DNA of 64,000 bases from Candidatus Binatus soli (GTDB taxonomy: Bacteria > Desulfobacterota > Binatia > Binatales > Binataceae). This document shows positions 25,515 to 34,695 of the stretch, piece after piece. Location of the stretch: contig DLMJ01000001.1 in NCBI GenBank assembly GCA_002479255.1, forward strand, positions 1-64,000. Reading direction: 5' to 3'. The notes below the pieces were generated by a model that saw only the letters and a program-made list of their open reading frames with translations, did no database searches and was not told the origin of the DNA. How positions within the stretch are numbered: the first letter of the stretch is position 1; every line of letters begins with the position of its first letter. A program made the translations under genes and the position numbers.

Positions 25515-25802
25515 ATGCCTCATATTCCAGTTCATCCATCGGCCGAGAAGCGCCATCGCCAAAGTGTCAAGCGCGCCGAGCGCAACCGCGTCGTCAGGAC
25601 ACGTGCCCGCACGCTGGCCAAGACGGCGGCGGAAACTATCGCCTCCGGCAGCGACGAAGCCAAGGCGCGCGAAGCGCTCAAGCAGGCCACCAGGGTTCTG
25701 TACAGGGCGATCAGCAGCGGCACGATGCATCACAACACGGTCCGCCGCAAGGTTGCACGGCTGTCCGCGAGCCTGCATCGCAAGTTCGGCAAGAAAGCGT
25801 AA
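25515..25802 (+). CDS. rpsT: 30S ribosomal protein S20
   Basis: 95-aa helical, Lys/Arg-rich primary 16S rRNA-binding protein. MPHIPVHPSAEKRHRQSVKRAERNR and the C-terminal GTMHHNTVRRKVARLSASLHRKF are characteristic. It has the usual position facing holA: the two genes are convergent with 24 bp between the stops. Confidence 0.95.
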   Translation: MPHIPVHPSAEKRHRQSVKRAERNRVVRTRARTLAKTAAETIASGSDEAKAREALKQATRVLYRAISSGTMHHNTVRRKVARLSASLHRKFGKKA

Positions 25803-25826
25803 GCCGCGCGCTTCGGGCAACGGTTT

Positions 25827-26897
25827 CTAGTCGGGCGTGCTCATCAGATCGAGCAGCAATCCGGCGAGCGCTTCTTCGCGTTCCTTGATCGTACCGTTCT
25901 TGAATCCCGCATCCATCGCGCACGCGCGCCAGTAAGCGCGTTCGAGGCGCTGCAAGCCGAAGCGCCGCGCCCCTTCGATTGCGCGGGTCGCAAGGCCGCT
26001 TTGCGGCGGCAGCCCCAGCGCCGCGGCGACATCGCCGGGGCTCCTTCGCGCCGCGATCATCGAGGCCGCGATCATCATCCGGCGCATCATCGGTATGATC
26101 TCCACCGCGAGGATTTCGAAAACGTCGCGCCCGAGCGCGGTGGCGCGGGCCAACTGCGCCAGCGCCGCCGCGCCGCGGCCACGGGCGAGACTGTCGGCGA
26201 GTTCGAATGCTTCCGGCATCCGCCTTGCGCCCTCGTCCAAATCGCCCGGCTGCACCGCCGCGCCCGGCTCGATGAAGATGGCGGCCTTGTCAAGCGCGCC
26301 GGCGACGGAGGCCAAATCTCCGCCGTGACGTGAAACAATCATGTCGATTGCGGCAGCCGACAGTTTTAATCCAAGCGCCTGCGCGAATGCGTTCACGTAC
26401 TGCTCGATCTGATTGTCGAACGGACGCATGCAATTTACGAGCAACGCCGACTTTTCCGCGGCGCGGCGGATCTTGGCGGGCGCGTTGTCTTTTTCGTAGA
26501 GCAGAACCAGGTTGCCCGGGCCGCGCGCGGTCTCGATTGCCGCCACCATCGCCGCCTCCGAGCCGCCGCTCCCAGAGCCGCGCGCGTCGCCGGCTTCAGC
26601 GTCGGCGCCGCCTGTATCCGCCCGGTCCCGGCGCGAGCGCAGGATTCGGCATGCGATCGCCCGCCTGGGTGCGAACAAATCGGGCGCGCGAAGCTCGTTC
26701 AGCACGGCGGCGTAATCGTCGCCCGCGCCGATCTGAAAGCTGCGATGCCGGCATCCCTCGCCCACCAGCTTGCGAACGATTGAATCGAGAACGTATTCGC
26801 GCAGGAATGCGTGCGGGCCGAAGATCACCACCACCGGCGGGATTCGGGGTTGCGCGGTTGCTCCCCGAAGGTATGCCAGCGCGGTTTCAAGCGGCAT
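25827..26897 (-). CDS. holA: DNA polymerase III subunit delta
   Basis: Clamp-loader delta subunit, 356 aa. The N-terminal fold carries VVIFGPHAFLREYVLDSIVRKL (a degenerate nucleotide-binding loop, as expected since delta does not hydrolyse ATP), the middle has the QIEQYVNAFAQALGLKLSAAAIDMIVSRHGGDLASVAGALDKAAIF lid region, and the C-terminal collar domain follows. An insertion of small and acidic residues near residue 100 (DTGGADAEAGDARGSGSGGS) is unusual. It is the last gene of the nrdR-ribD-ribBA-nusB-lptE-holA run. Confidence 0.93.
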   Translation of the reverse strand: MPLETALAYLRGATAQPRIPPVVVIFGPHAFLREYVLDSIVRKLVGEGCRHRSFQIGAGDDYAAVLNELRAPDLFAPRRAIACRILRSRRDRADTGGADAEAGDARGSGSGGSEAAMVAAIETARGPGNLVLLYEKDNAPAKIRRAAEKSALLVNCMRPFDNQIEQYVNAFAQALGLKLSAAAIDMIVSRHGGDLASVAGALDKAAIFIEPGAAVQPGDLDEGARRMPEAFELADSLARGRGAAALAQLARATALGRDVFEILAVEIIPMMRRMMIAASMIAARRSPGDVAAALGLPPQSGLATRAIEGARRFGLQRLERAYWRACAMDAGFKNGTIKEREEALAGLLLDLMSTPD

Positions 26898-26927
26898 GCG
26901 GCAGCGTCCCCTGCGAGCGGCGCCCGG

Positions 26928-27539
26928 CTAGAAGCCTTCGGCCATCTCGACGTACAGGTTGGTCGCGAGTTTCTGCATCATCAGGTCGCGCGCCGCCGCC
27001 GTTTGCGATTGCGCAGTCTGGAGATCGGTCATCTGCAAGATATCGCCGCCGTTCAGGTTCTGCTGCAAAAAACTCGGCGTGGTGGGCACGATGCTGGTCG
27101 CCACGACCGGAGAATGTTGCCCGCCGCCGATGAGGGCCGTGCTCCAGATCGTTCTGTTCGTGTGCAGGTCTCTGAGCACCGCCGAGACTTGCACACTATT
27201 GCGGTAGGTGGTCGGCTCGTAGGCCGCGTTGAAGTTTACGGGCGCACTAATAAAGACCCTGACGTCGCCCGACAATTGGAGGTCAGCAAGGTCCGGGCTA
27301 TCCACGACCTTGAGCCTGTGATGCAACGCGATTTCATCTTTAATGTAACGCATCAACTCGTCGTTGATTCCGGTTATGCGCGTGGCATTGCCGAAGCGCT
27401 TGACATAAATCGTCCGGGCGCCCGCCGGCAGCACATCGCCGGAAGCCGCGAAGTGATAGCCGCATCCCGAAATACAGAGGGCTGCGACGATCACGAAGCC
27501 GAGCAGCCTACTCGGCCTTGGATAGCGTGATTTCCTCAC
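26928..27539 (-). CDS. lptE: LPS-assembly lipoprotein LptE
   Basis: Outer-membrane lipoprotein that plugs LptD during lipopolysaccharide export. GTG 27539 gives a basic leader and lipobox CISGC (lipidated Cys26), followed by GYHFAASGDVLPAGARTIYVKRFGNATRITGINDEL, a good match to the LptE start. Position directly before holA is the same as in Escherichia coli. The 5' end overlaps the end of nusB by about 30 bases, so translational coupling is likely. Confidence 0.85.
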   Translation of the reverse strand: MRKSRYPRPSRLLGFVIVAALCISGCGYHFAASGDVLPAGARTIYVKRFGNATRITGINDELMRYIKDEIALHHRLKVVDSPDLADLQLSGDVRVFISAPVNFNAAYEPTTYRNSVQVSAVLRDLHTNRTIWSTALIGGGQHSPVVATSIVPTTPSFLQQNLNGGDILQMTDLQTAQSQTAAARDLMMQKLATNLYVEMAEGF

Positions 27540-27954
27540 CCTTCTGCTTGAGCCCCAACCGTCCGGCGATTTCGTCCAGTACACCGTTGACGAAGTGCCC
27601 CGATTCAATGTCGCCGTAGCATTTCGCCAGTTCGATCGCTTCGTCGATCGTAACGCGCGCCGGAATGTCCTCCATCCTGAGCAATTCGTAGAGCGCGATT
27701 CGCATGACGTTGTGATCGACGCGCGACAAGCGTTTGACCGACCAATGTTCCAGCGCGTCCGCCAGATGCTTGTCGAGCGCCGGCTGCTCGCGGCGCACTC
27801 CCTCCATCAACTGGACGGCAAACTTGCGCGCGCTTTCCTCGGCCGGGAAAGTTTCGAACAGCGCGGTCAGATCGTCGCTGCTGGCGCCGCCGCAGATATC
27901 AATCCGGTAGAGCGCCTTGAGCGCGAGCTCGCGCCCCTGATGTCTTAGTCCCAT
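27508..27954 (-). CDS. nusB: Transcription antitermination factor NusB
   Basis: 148-aa all-helical protein that, with NusE, binds boxA RNA in rRNA transcription. GLRHQGRELALKALYRIDI opens the fold, and KRLSRVDHNVMRIALYELL and VTIDEAIELAKCYGDIESGHFVNGVLDEI are characteristic. It lies after ribBA with a 34-bp gap, exactly where ribH normally sits; ribH is absent. Confidence 0.94.
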   Translation of the reverse strand: MGLRHQGRELALKALYRIDICGGASSDDLTALFETFPAEESARKFAVQLMEGVRREQPALDKHLADALEHWSVKRLSRVDHNVMRIALYELLRMEDIPARVTIDEAIELAKCYGDIESGHFVNGVLDEIAGRLGLKQKGEEITLSKAE

Positions 27955-27988
27955 TGCAATTCAACAGCCGCTGCCGCGGCCTACTCTC

Positions 27989-29200
27989 TCACGTGATCAG
28001 CTTCAGCTCCGAGAACAGATGGCCGAGTTTTTCTTTTTTGGTTTTCAGGTATCCGATGTTTCCCGCATGAGGCGTGACCTCGATCGGCACGCGCGAAACG
28101 TTTACCCCGTAACGGCGCAGGCTTTCTATCTTGTGCGGATTGTTGGTCAGCAACTGGACCTCGCCGACGCCGAGATCGCGCAGAATTTGCGCGCCGATTC
28201 CGTAGTCGCGCAAGTCCTCGTCGAAGCCGAGATGCAAGTTCGCTTCTACGGTGTCCATCCCCTTGTCTTGCAGCGCGTAGGCGCGAATCTTGTTGCCGAG
28301 CCCGATGCCACGGCCCTCCTGATGGAGATAAATCACCACACCGCAGTCCGCCGCCATGATTCGCTCGAGCGCCTCCTGCAGCTGCTCACCGCAGTCGCAT
28401 CGCTCCGACGCAAACACGTCGCCCGTGAGACACTCTGAATGGAGCCGCACCAGCGCAGGGCGTCCGCCGCCGACCTGGCCCTTGATCAGCGCCAGATGCT
28501 CGCGGCCATCGACGACGTTGCGGAAGATGACGGCCTGCAGCACGCCGCCGTCGACGGGAAACGGCTGCTCGGAAACGCGCCGCACCAGGACTTCATTCGT
28601 CAGGCGATACGAAACGAGTTCCTTGACGTAACAGATCGGGACAGAATGGCGCGCCGCGAACTCGCGCAGTTCCTTGAGCCGCGCGGCCTCGCCGTCCTCG
28701 CGCAGTATCGTGCATAGCGCCGCGGCCGGACTTATCCCCGCCGATCGCATCAGATCCACCGCGCCTTCGGCGCGCCCACTCCGCACCATCACTCCCCCGC
28801 TCAGCGCCATCAGCGGTAAAATGTGGCCGGGCATGACTATATCGTCACGGCGGGATTCGTCGAACGCGACCACCGAAATCACCCGCGCGCGGTCGCTGGC
28901 CGAAATGCCGGTCGTGGCGCCTTGTCGCGCGTCGATCAGCACGCCGGCCTGCTCGTTCGAATCGCCGTTGTCGGTCGAAGGCTGCAGCGGAATTCCAAGC
29001 TCGCGGAAGCGCTTGTCGGGAATCGCGACGGAGATGACGCCGCGGGCCTCGCGCGCCATGAAATTGATGTCGTCGGGCGTGATTTTCTCAGCCGCCATCA
29101 CGAGGTCGCCTTCCGCGTCCTCGCGCTCCTCCGCAATCATCACGACCATCTTTCCGTCGCGCAACGCGGAGAAAATTTCTTCCAAGGGAGCCGAGGCCAT
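27989..29200 (-). CDS. ribBA: Bifunctional DHBP synthase/GTP cyclohydrolase II
   Basis: Makes both riboflavin precursors. The N-terminal RibB domain (about residues 1-200) has EEREDAEGDLVMAAE and ATTGISASDRA; the C-terminal RibA domain (about 205-403) has the zinc site ECLTGDVFASERCDCG with three Cys and the active-site LHQEGRGIGL. Both halves look catalytically intact. ATG 29200 gives MASAPLEEIF; the frame opens three codons earlier at a TTG. It is transcribed after ribD and before nusB. Confidence 0.95.
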   Translation of the reverse strand: MASAPLEEIFSALRDGKMVVMIAEEREDAEGDLVMAAEKITPDDINFMAREARGVISVAIPDKRFRELGIPLQPSTDNGDSNEQAGVLIDARQGATTGISASDRARVISVVAFDESRRDDIVMPGHILPLMALSGGVMVRSGRAEGAVDLMRSAGISPAAALCTILREDGEAARLKELREFAARHSVPICYVKELVSYRLTNEVLVRRVSEQPFPVDGGVLQAVIFRNVVDGREHLALIKGQVGGGRPALVRLHSECLTGDVFASERCDCGEQLQEALERIMAADCGVVIYLHQEGRGIGLGNKIRAYALQDKGMDTVEANLHLGFDEDLRDYGIGAQILRDLGVGEVQLLTNNPHKIESLRRYGVNVSRVPIEVTPHAGNIGYLKTKKEKLGHLFSELKLIT

Positions 29201-29244
29201 CTGATTCAACTCAACGATGGCGATGTTATCACCGGCTCGACGGC

Positions 29245-30414
29245 CTAACCAGTGCGCCCTGCCGGGCCAACGCGACGGCGCGCATTTCCCGCGCTCACGC
29301 GGCCCTCCAGCAACCAGTCGCCGCCGACCGGGCGCGCCGAAAGATCGGCAAGCTGGAGCGCGTCGCGCACGCGGCGCGACTTCATCCCGTCAATCGCGGG
29401 AAGACCCTCGCCTAAGATTTTCGGCGCGACGAAGAATGCCACTCGATCCACGATACCCGCGCTTAACGCCGAGCCGGCCAGATTTGCGCCGCCTTCGATC
29501 AACACGCGGCACCATCCGCGCCGCCCAAACTCGCGCATCAAGCGACCCAGCTCGATCCTGCCGTCACGCGCCGCGCCGGCAATCACTTCGACGCCGGGCC
29601 GCTCATATCTTCGGCGGGCGCGGGCGAGATTCTTGGGCGTGGTGACCAGGATAGCGGACGCGCTCGATCGCTCCCGATATACCCGCGCCGCCGGCGCCGT
29701 GCGAAGGCGCGCATCGATAACGACGCGAACCGGATCGCGGCCGCCCGCGATTCTGCACGTCAGGCGTGGGTTATCCGCTATCACGGTCCCCGCGCCGACT
29801 ATCACGGCGTCGCATTCGCGGCGCCATCGATGCACCATTTCACGCGACGCCGGCGAGCTGATCCATCGCGAATCGCCGCCGGCAGCCGCAATCCGGCCGT
29901 CCATTGACATCGCGAGCTTGAGTATTCCCATCGGCCGCCCGTGGGTCAGCCGCGTGATGAACCCTTCGTTCAAACCCTGCGCTTCGGCTTCGAGCACCTG
30001 GGCCGCGACGTCGATCTTCGCGCGCTTGAGGATTGCGATTCCGCGCCCTCTGACACGCGGATCGGGATCCACGCACCCGATTACGACGCGCTTGACGCCC
30101 GCCGCGGCCAGCGCGTTCGCGCATGGGGGAGTCTTTCCGAAATGGGCGCACGGCTCGAGCGATACGTATGCAGTCGCGCCGCGAGCGAGCGCGCCCGCAT
30201 CCGCAAGCGCCTGCGTTTCGCCGTGCGGACGCCCTCCGCGGCCCGTGACGCCGCGCCCGACGACTTTGTCGCCGCGCACGATTACGCATCCTACGGTAGG
30301 ATTTGGAGTGGTCAGGCCCAGTCGATCCCGCGCCATCGCCAGCGCCTGGCGCATGAAGCGTTGGTCGCGAATTGCGGCCTTATCGAGAACCCGCCGCCGG
30401 ACAGATGCCCGCAT
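29245..30414 (-). CDS. ribD: Riboflavin biosynthesis deaminase/reductase RibD
   Basis: Bifunctional enzyme: the N-terminal zinc deaminase has HGETQAL (HGE in place of the usual HAE) and EPCAHFGKTPPC; the C-terminal reductase begins near LAMSMDGRIAA and includes WISSPASREMVHRWRRECDAVIVGAGTV. ATG 30414 lies seven bases after nrdR; a GTG at 30450 would overlap nrdR. RibE, which often follows ribD, is missing, and ribBA is next after a 44-bp gap. Confidence 0.93.
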   Translation of the reverse strand: MRASVRRRVLDKAAIRDQRFMRQALAMARDRLGLTTPNPTVGCVIVRGDKVVGRGVTGRGGRPHGETQALADAGALARGATAYVSLEPCAHFGKTPPCANALAAAGVKRVVIGCVDPDPRVRGRGIAILKRAKIDVAAQVLEAEAQGLNEGFITRLTHGRPMGILKLAMSMDGRIAAAGGDSRWISSPASREMVHRWRRECDAVIVGAGTVIADNPRLTCRIAGGRDPVRVVIDARLRTAPAARVYRERSSASAILVTTPKNLARARRRYERPGVEVIAGAARDGRIELGRLMREFGRRGWCRVLIEGGANLAGSALSAGIVDRVAFFVAPKILGEGLPAIDGMKSRRVRDALQLADLSARPVGGDWLLEGRVSAGNARRRVGPAGRTG

Positions 30415-30421
30415 GGGTGAA

Positions 30422-30931
30422 TCAGGAGGCAGCGTCGCCTTTCTTGTCACCGGCGGCGCGCGGTGCGGACGCTTGCTTGCGTTGATTGATCAGGTCTTCG
30501 AGCTCATGCATGAACTCGTCGATGTCTTTGAACGATCGATATACCGACGCGAAGCGGACGTACGCGACCTGGTCGATCTTGTGCAGCTCGTTCATCACCG
30601 CCGAGCCGATCGCACTGCTGGCGACCTCGCGGTCGCCTTGCTCGGCCATCGTGGCCTCGATGCTGTTGGCAATCTGCTCGATCGTTTCCATCGAGACCGG
30701 CCGCTTTTCGCAGGCGCGCTTGATGCCTGCGATTATCTTGGCGCGGTCGAACGGCTCGCGGCGGCCGTCCTTTTTCACGACCATCGGGGCCGCTTCTTCG
30801 ACCCGCTCGTAGGTGGTGAAACGCCGCTTGCATGCCGAGCACATGCGACGGCGCCGAATCATCAGGCCGTCACTGGCGAGCCTGGAATCGACGACGCGGT
30901 TTCCACGATGGCGGCAGAACGGACACCGCAT
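30422..30931 (-). CDS. nrdR: Transcriptional repressor NrdR
   Basis: Nucleotide-sensing repressor of ribonucleotide reductase genes. The zinc ribbon uses CPFC at residues 3-6 and CSAC around 32-35; the ATP-cone follows (VVKKDGRREPFDRAKIIAGIKRACEKRPVS). 169 aa with a charged C-terminal tail. It heads the riboflavin/nusB block. Its targets are not in this window. Confidence 0.95.
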   Translation of the reverse strand: MRCPFCRHRGNRVVDSRLASDGLMIRRRRMCSACKRRFTTYERVEEAAPMVVKKDGRREPFDRAKIIAGIKRACEKRPVSMETIEQIANSIEATMAEQGDREVASSAIGSAVMNELHKIDQVAYVRFASVYRSFKDIDEFMHELEDLINQRKQASAPRAAGDKKGDAAS

Positions 30932-31008
30932 GGTCTAGCTCCGGGTCCGCTCGGCGAGGCGCCGCGGGCCTGACGATTTGTCACGAGCGGGTTTTGAGTC
31001 GCGCGGCT

Positions 31009-31248
31009 TCAGCTCTTGTGAGCCTCGATATAGGTGACGACGTCCTTGACAGTACGGATCTTTTCGGCGTCCTCGTCGGAGATTTCGATGTTAAACTCCT
31101 CTTCGAGCGCCATTACCAGCTCGACGATATCGAGCGAATCCGCGCCGAGATCCTCGATGAACGAGGCCTCCGGAGTTACTTCGTCGGCGGCGACACCCAG
31201 TTGCTCGCTTATCTTCTCGCGAACCTTGGTTTCGATGTCTTGAGCCAT
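31009..31248 (-). CDS. acpP: Acyl carrier protein
   Basis: 79-aa acidic four-helix carrier. Ser38 in GADSLDIVEL is the 4'-phosphopantetheine attachment site. ATG 31248 is preceded by AGGAGG at a good distance and begins MAQDIETKVREKI. Its fabG neighbour is absent: acpP follows fabD directly after a 158-bp gap that contains an AT-rich patch and probably its own promoter. Confidence 0.96.
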   Translation of the reverse strand: MAQDIETKVREKISEQLGVAADEVTPEASFIEDLGADSLDIVELVMALEEEFNIEISDEDAEKIRTVKDVVTYIEAHKS

Positions 31249-31406
31249 CGTGCTCTCGTTCCTCCTGGCAGCGAGCCGTGCTTGGGCCGCCAATCAACAT
31301 TCCAACGTTATTCCCGTCCCGCGAAGACCACAGGCAGCGGCTAGGGGATCGCGATTAAATTATCAAGGCAGCATAAGGACTGAAAGGAGCGCACGCAAGG
31401 CCGCGC

Positions 31407-32354
31407 TCAGGCTTTGGCGACAGTAGCCGGTTGCGACACCGCTTTCAACGATGCGAGATCCTCGAGCGGGCGCACGCGAATCGACCGATACATCCGGCGC
31501 ATCATGCCCATCAGCACGCGGCCGCAGCCGAATTCGATCGCATCGGTGACGCCGCAGCGGGCGACGACGCCCATCGATTCTTCCCATCTTACCGGCGCGG
31601 TAATCTGTTCGAGCAGCAGCGGCACGACGCGGGCGGGATCGGAATTCACTTCAGCAGTGACATTCGCGACCACGCCGAACTTCAATTTCCCCACCCGGAT
31701 TGCGCGCAACACCGGCTCCATACCGTCACGCGCCGGTTGCATCAGCGCACAATGAAAGGGCGCGCTGACCTTCAATTCCACCGACATCGAGGCGCCCCGC
31801 TCCTTGGCAATCTCCAGCGCGCGGCGGACCGGCGCCGCATGTCCGGCGATAACGACCTGGCCGGGCGCGTTGAAGTTGGCGGGGACGGCGAACTTGCCGT
31901 CGCCGGTGACTTCCGCGCAGATTTCCCGCACCTGTCGCGCCTCGAGGCCTATGAGCGCCGCCATCGCGCCCTGTCCCGGCGCCACCGCTTCCTGCATCAA
32001 GCGGCCACGCTCGCGCACTGCGTGCACCGCATCGGCAAAGCCAATCGCTCCGGCCGCGACCAGCGCGCTGTATTCGCCAAGACTGTGGCCCGCCGCGATT
32101 TCCGGTTCGCCGCCGATTTCCTGGCGATAGACGCGCAGCGCCGCGATCGAGGCCGTCACGATGGCAGGTTGAGTGTTGGCGGTCAGCCGCAACTCATCCT
32201 CCGGGCCTTCGAAGCAGAGCTTGGAAAGCGCAATCCCAAGCGCGTCGTCGGCTTCCTTGAACGTCTCGCGCGCGACCGGGAAGCTATCCGCGAGTTCCTT
32301 GCCCATCCCGACCCGCTGCGATCCCTGGCCAGGAAAAAGAAACGCCAACTTCAT
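31407..32354 (-). CDS. fabD: Malonyl-CoA:ACP transacylase
   Basis: Loads malonyl groups onto ACP for fatty-acid elongation. FPGQGSQ at residues 7-13, nucleophile Ser91 in GHSLGEYSAL, the Arg116/117 carboxylate-binding pair and the catalytic His in VSAPFHCALM are present. 315 aa, normal. It starts 14 bp after plsX; fabH and fabG, common in this cluster, are not present. Confidence 0.96.
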   Translation of the reverse strand: MKLAFLFPGQGSQRVGMGKELADSFPVARETFKEADDALGIALSKLCFEGPEDELRLTANTQPAIVTASIAALRVYRQEIGGEPEIAAGHSLGEYSALVAAGAIGFADAVHAVRERGRLMQEAVAPGQGAMAALIGLEARQVREICAEVTGDGKFAVPANFNAPGQVVIAGHAAPVRRALEIAKERGASMSVELKVSAPFHCALMQPARDGMEPVLRAIRVGKLKFGVVANVTAEVNSDPARVVPLLLEQITAPVRWEESMGVVARCGVTDAIEFGCGRVLMGMMRRMYRSIRVRPLEDLASLKAVSQPATVAKA

Positions 32355-32368
32355 CTAATCGCGGCGCC

Positions 32369-33790
32369 TCACGAATCGCTCTTCGGACGATCTTTTGAAT
32401 GCGCGCCGGCATCCGATTTGTCCTGCGTGTGCAACTCGCCTGATTTGTGCGCCTTGGCGGGACCGGGCGCCGCGCCGTTCCACGGCGTTGATGCCGCGTC
32501 ACCGTCGGCGGATTGGACGCGAGCTTCATTCTTATTGGAGTCGCTGTCGAGCGATCGGGAGTGCGTAGATTCGTAGTCGGCGCGTTCAATTTTGGCCGCG
32601 TCGGCATGATGGTCCGCGCCGTGCTCCGAGGATTGCTCGGGCACCCCGCCCGCATCGCGATCCGGCGCAGGATGCGCGTCGTCGCGCTTGACCGTCTCGG
32701 CTTCCTTGTCGCGGCGATGCAACCGCTCGCGCATTTTGCCTAACAACGCCCTAATTCCCTTGCCGGCTACCGGCTTGACCGGCCCAACGGGCTGAATCTT
32801 GGCAAGAATTTCCAGAATTTCGGCGTTCACGCGATGCACCAGCGGCTCGTTCGCCGCAGCTCGAATTGCATTGCGAATTGCCCTGGGGTTCGACGAACCG
32901 TGCGCGATGATCGACACGCCGCTGACGCCCAGCAGCGGTGCGCCGCCGTATTCCGACGGATCGAGCCGCTCGCGCATCGCGTTGAGATTCTTCCTCACCA
33001 GCAGATACGCCAGCCGCGCGCGCCAGCTTCCACCGAACACTCCGCGCAGGCTGTCGAGCAGGAACGACGAGAATCCCTCCATCGTCTTGAGCGCGACGTT
33101 GCCCGTGAATCCGTCGGTGACGACGATGTCAACCTTCGCCCGGTTGATGTCGCGCCCCTCGACGTACCCGACGTAGTGCACGTAGGTCGACATCTGCGCG
33201 AGCATCGCGGCCGCGGCGCGCGTGATATCGGTACCCTTCGAACTCTCCTCGCCGTTGGAGAGAATCCCGACGCGCGGACGCGAGACGTTGCGCACGTGCC
33301 GCCAGTACACGCTTCCCATCACGGCGAATTGAACAAGGTTAACCGGCTTCACCTCGGTATTTGCGCCCGCGTCGATCAGCAAGCCGAATCCTTCGCTGGT
33401 CGGCACAAGTGACGCGATCGCGGGCCGATCGACGTAGGTGAGATTGCCCAGGATCATCATCGACGCCGTCATCACGGCGCCCGAATTCCCGGCGCTGACA
33501 AACGCGCTCGCGTCGCCGCGCTTGACCAAGTCGAGTCCGACGTGAATCGACGACCGCGGTTTGGACAGCACCGATTCCAGCGGCGAGTCGGCCATCAGGA
33601 CGACTTCGGGCGCGTGTTCGATTCGGATTGGCAGGTTGGCAGCTTCGTGATCGGCGAGCTCGCGGGCAAGTATCTCGCCGTCGCCCACCATCACGACCTC
33701 GATGCCGAAGTCGCGGGCTGCCAGGACGGCGCCCTCAACAGTCGCCTTGGGCGCCAGATCGCCCCCCATCGCGTCGAGCGCGATTTTCAC
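32369..33790 (-). CDS. plsX: Phosphate acyltransferase PlsX with long polar tail
   Basis: Converts acyl-ACP to acyl-phosphate for phospholipid synthesis; a peripheral membrane enzyme. The core (residues about 1-335) is standard, from KIALDAMGGDLAP through SAGNSGAVM and VTDGFTGNVALKTMEG to GVSGVSIIAHGSS. The start is GTG 33790. Past residue about 345 there is a roughly 125-residue Asp/Lys/His/Ser/Ala-rich tail (for example HGADHHADAAK) that PlsX proteins do not normally have, likely disordered. It is followed by fabD. Confidence 0.93.
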   Translation of the reverse strand: MKIALDAMGGDLAPKATVEGAVLAARDFGIEVVMVGDGEILARELADHEAANLPIRIEHAPEVVLMADSPLESVLSKPRSSIHVGLDLVKRGDASAFVSAGNSGAVMTASMMILGNLTYVDRPAIASLVPTSEGFGLLIDAGANTEVKPVNLVQFAVMGSVYWRHVRNVSRPRVGILSNGEESSKGTDITRAAAAMLAQMSTYVHYVGYVEGRDINRAKVDIVVTDGFTGNVALKTMEGFSSFLLDSLRGVFGGSWRARLAYLLVRKNLNAMRERLDPSEYGGAPLLGVSGVSIIAHGSSNPRAIRNAIRAAANEPLVHRVNAEILEILAKIQPVGPVKPVAGKGIRALLGKMRERLHRRDKEAETVKRDDAHPAPDRDAGGVPEQSSEHGADHHADAAKIERADYESTHSRSLDSDSNKNEARVQSADGDAASTPWNGAAPGPAKAHKSGELHTQDKSDAGAHSKDRPKSDS

Positions 33791-33810
33791 GGTCGTGCCC
33801 CGCCCCGCGG

Positions 33811-33990
33811 CTATTCCTTTATCTCGGCGAGCTGGCGACCGCGGTAGGAGCCGCAATGGCGGCAGATGCGATGCGGCATGACGGGCTCGCCGCACGACGC
33901 GCAGGAGCCGGGGTTGACGGCCCGCAGCGCATCATGGGCGCGGCGCATGTTCTTCTTCGAGTGCGAAGTACGGCGTTTGGGTGCTTGCAT
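33811..33990 (-). CDS. rpmF: 50S ribosomal protein L32
   Basis: 59 aa, read directly from the minus strand: MQAPKRRTSHSKKNMRRAHD at the start, then CASCGEP and CRHCGSYRGRQ. The four Cys form a zinc ribbon, so this is the zinc-containing form. It lies between the yceD gene and plsX, its classical position; gaps are about 20 and 34 bp. Confidence 0.95.
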   Translation of the reverse strand: MQAPKRRTSHSKKNMRRAHDALRAVNPGSCASCGEPVMPHRICRHCGSYRGRQLAEIKE

Positions 33991-34024
33991 GACGAATTAC
34001 TTCCTAATTTTGAGGTTGAGCTTA

Positions 34025-34558
34025 TCAGGTGCGCGGCAGTTTAAGCGACCTTAGGGCGTCCAGGCGCGGTTCGAAGCTTTCGCCGCGGCATCCGCACGTG
34101 GTGCGATTCAGATTTACGCCGCAATGCGGACACAGACCGCGGCAATCCTCCCGGCAAAGCGGGCGCGTCGGCAACGCGAGCAGCACTTGCTCGCGAATCA
34201 GCGGGCTCAAGTCCACCTCGTCGCCCTCATAGAGCGAGAATTCCAGGTCCTCGGCGCGAAGATTGTCGTCGTCGTATCCGATCGCCTTGGGTGACAGCAC
34301 AAAGCGAAACGGGCGATCGCCCGCCGCGTCGAAATCCTCGAGGCATCGCGCGCACACGGCCCTGGTCCGGGTCTTCAGCATGCCCGCGAAGAACAGTTCC
34401 GTCCCCGCGCGATAGAACGACACCGACACTTCGACCGGTCCTTCCAGGTGATATTCGCGGATCGGTCCCTGCCCCAGGATACGGTTGATTTCCTGCTCCG
34501 GCTCGGCAAAGGCCATCTCTTTGGCATTCGCCGTTATGTCCTCGATTCGGATTTTCAC
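34025..34558 (-). CDS. yceD: YceD/DUF177 family protein
   Basis: 177 aa. The C-terminal ARCLEDF and RPLCREDCRGLCPHCGVNLN with paired Cys are the DUF177 signature. In several bacteria and in plastids this family is linked to 23S rRNA or ribosome maturation, and yceD-rpmF-plsX order is conserved, as here. It is the first gene of the block; the 137-bp space to the divergent glycosidase gene must hold its promoter. Confidence 0.92.
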   Translation of the reverse strand: MKIRIEDITANAKEMAFAEPEQEINRILGQGPIREYHLEGPVEVSVSFYRAGTELFFAGMLKTRTRAVCARCLEDFDAAGDRPFRFVLSPKAIGYDDDNLRAEDLEFSLYEGDEVDLSPLIREQVLLALPTRPLCREDCRGLCPHCGVNLNRTTCGCRGESFEPRLDALRSLKLPRT

Positions 34559-34695
34559 CGCTCACGTGACGCCTTGGACGGGATAGTAGAAGGGGAATTA
34601 TTGCATTTCGAGCGTGATGTTCAAATAGTGGGTTGTCGCCGCCGCGGCTTTCGCTGTAGCGTCCGCAATATTTCATCCTTGAAGGTAGATTAGCG

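Noticed and set aside
31431..32576. 381-codon plus-strand frame over fabD and plsX
   Set aside because: Shadow frame full of His/Arg without domains; fabD and plsX are clearly coded on the other strand.
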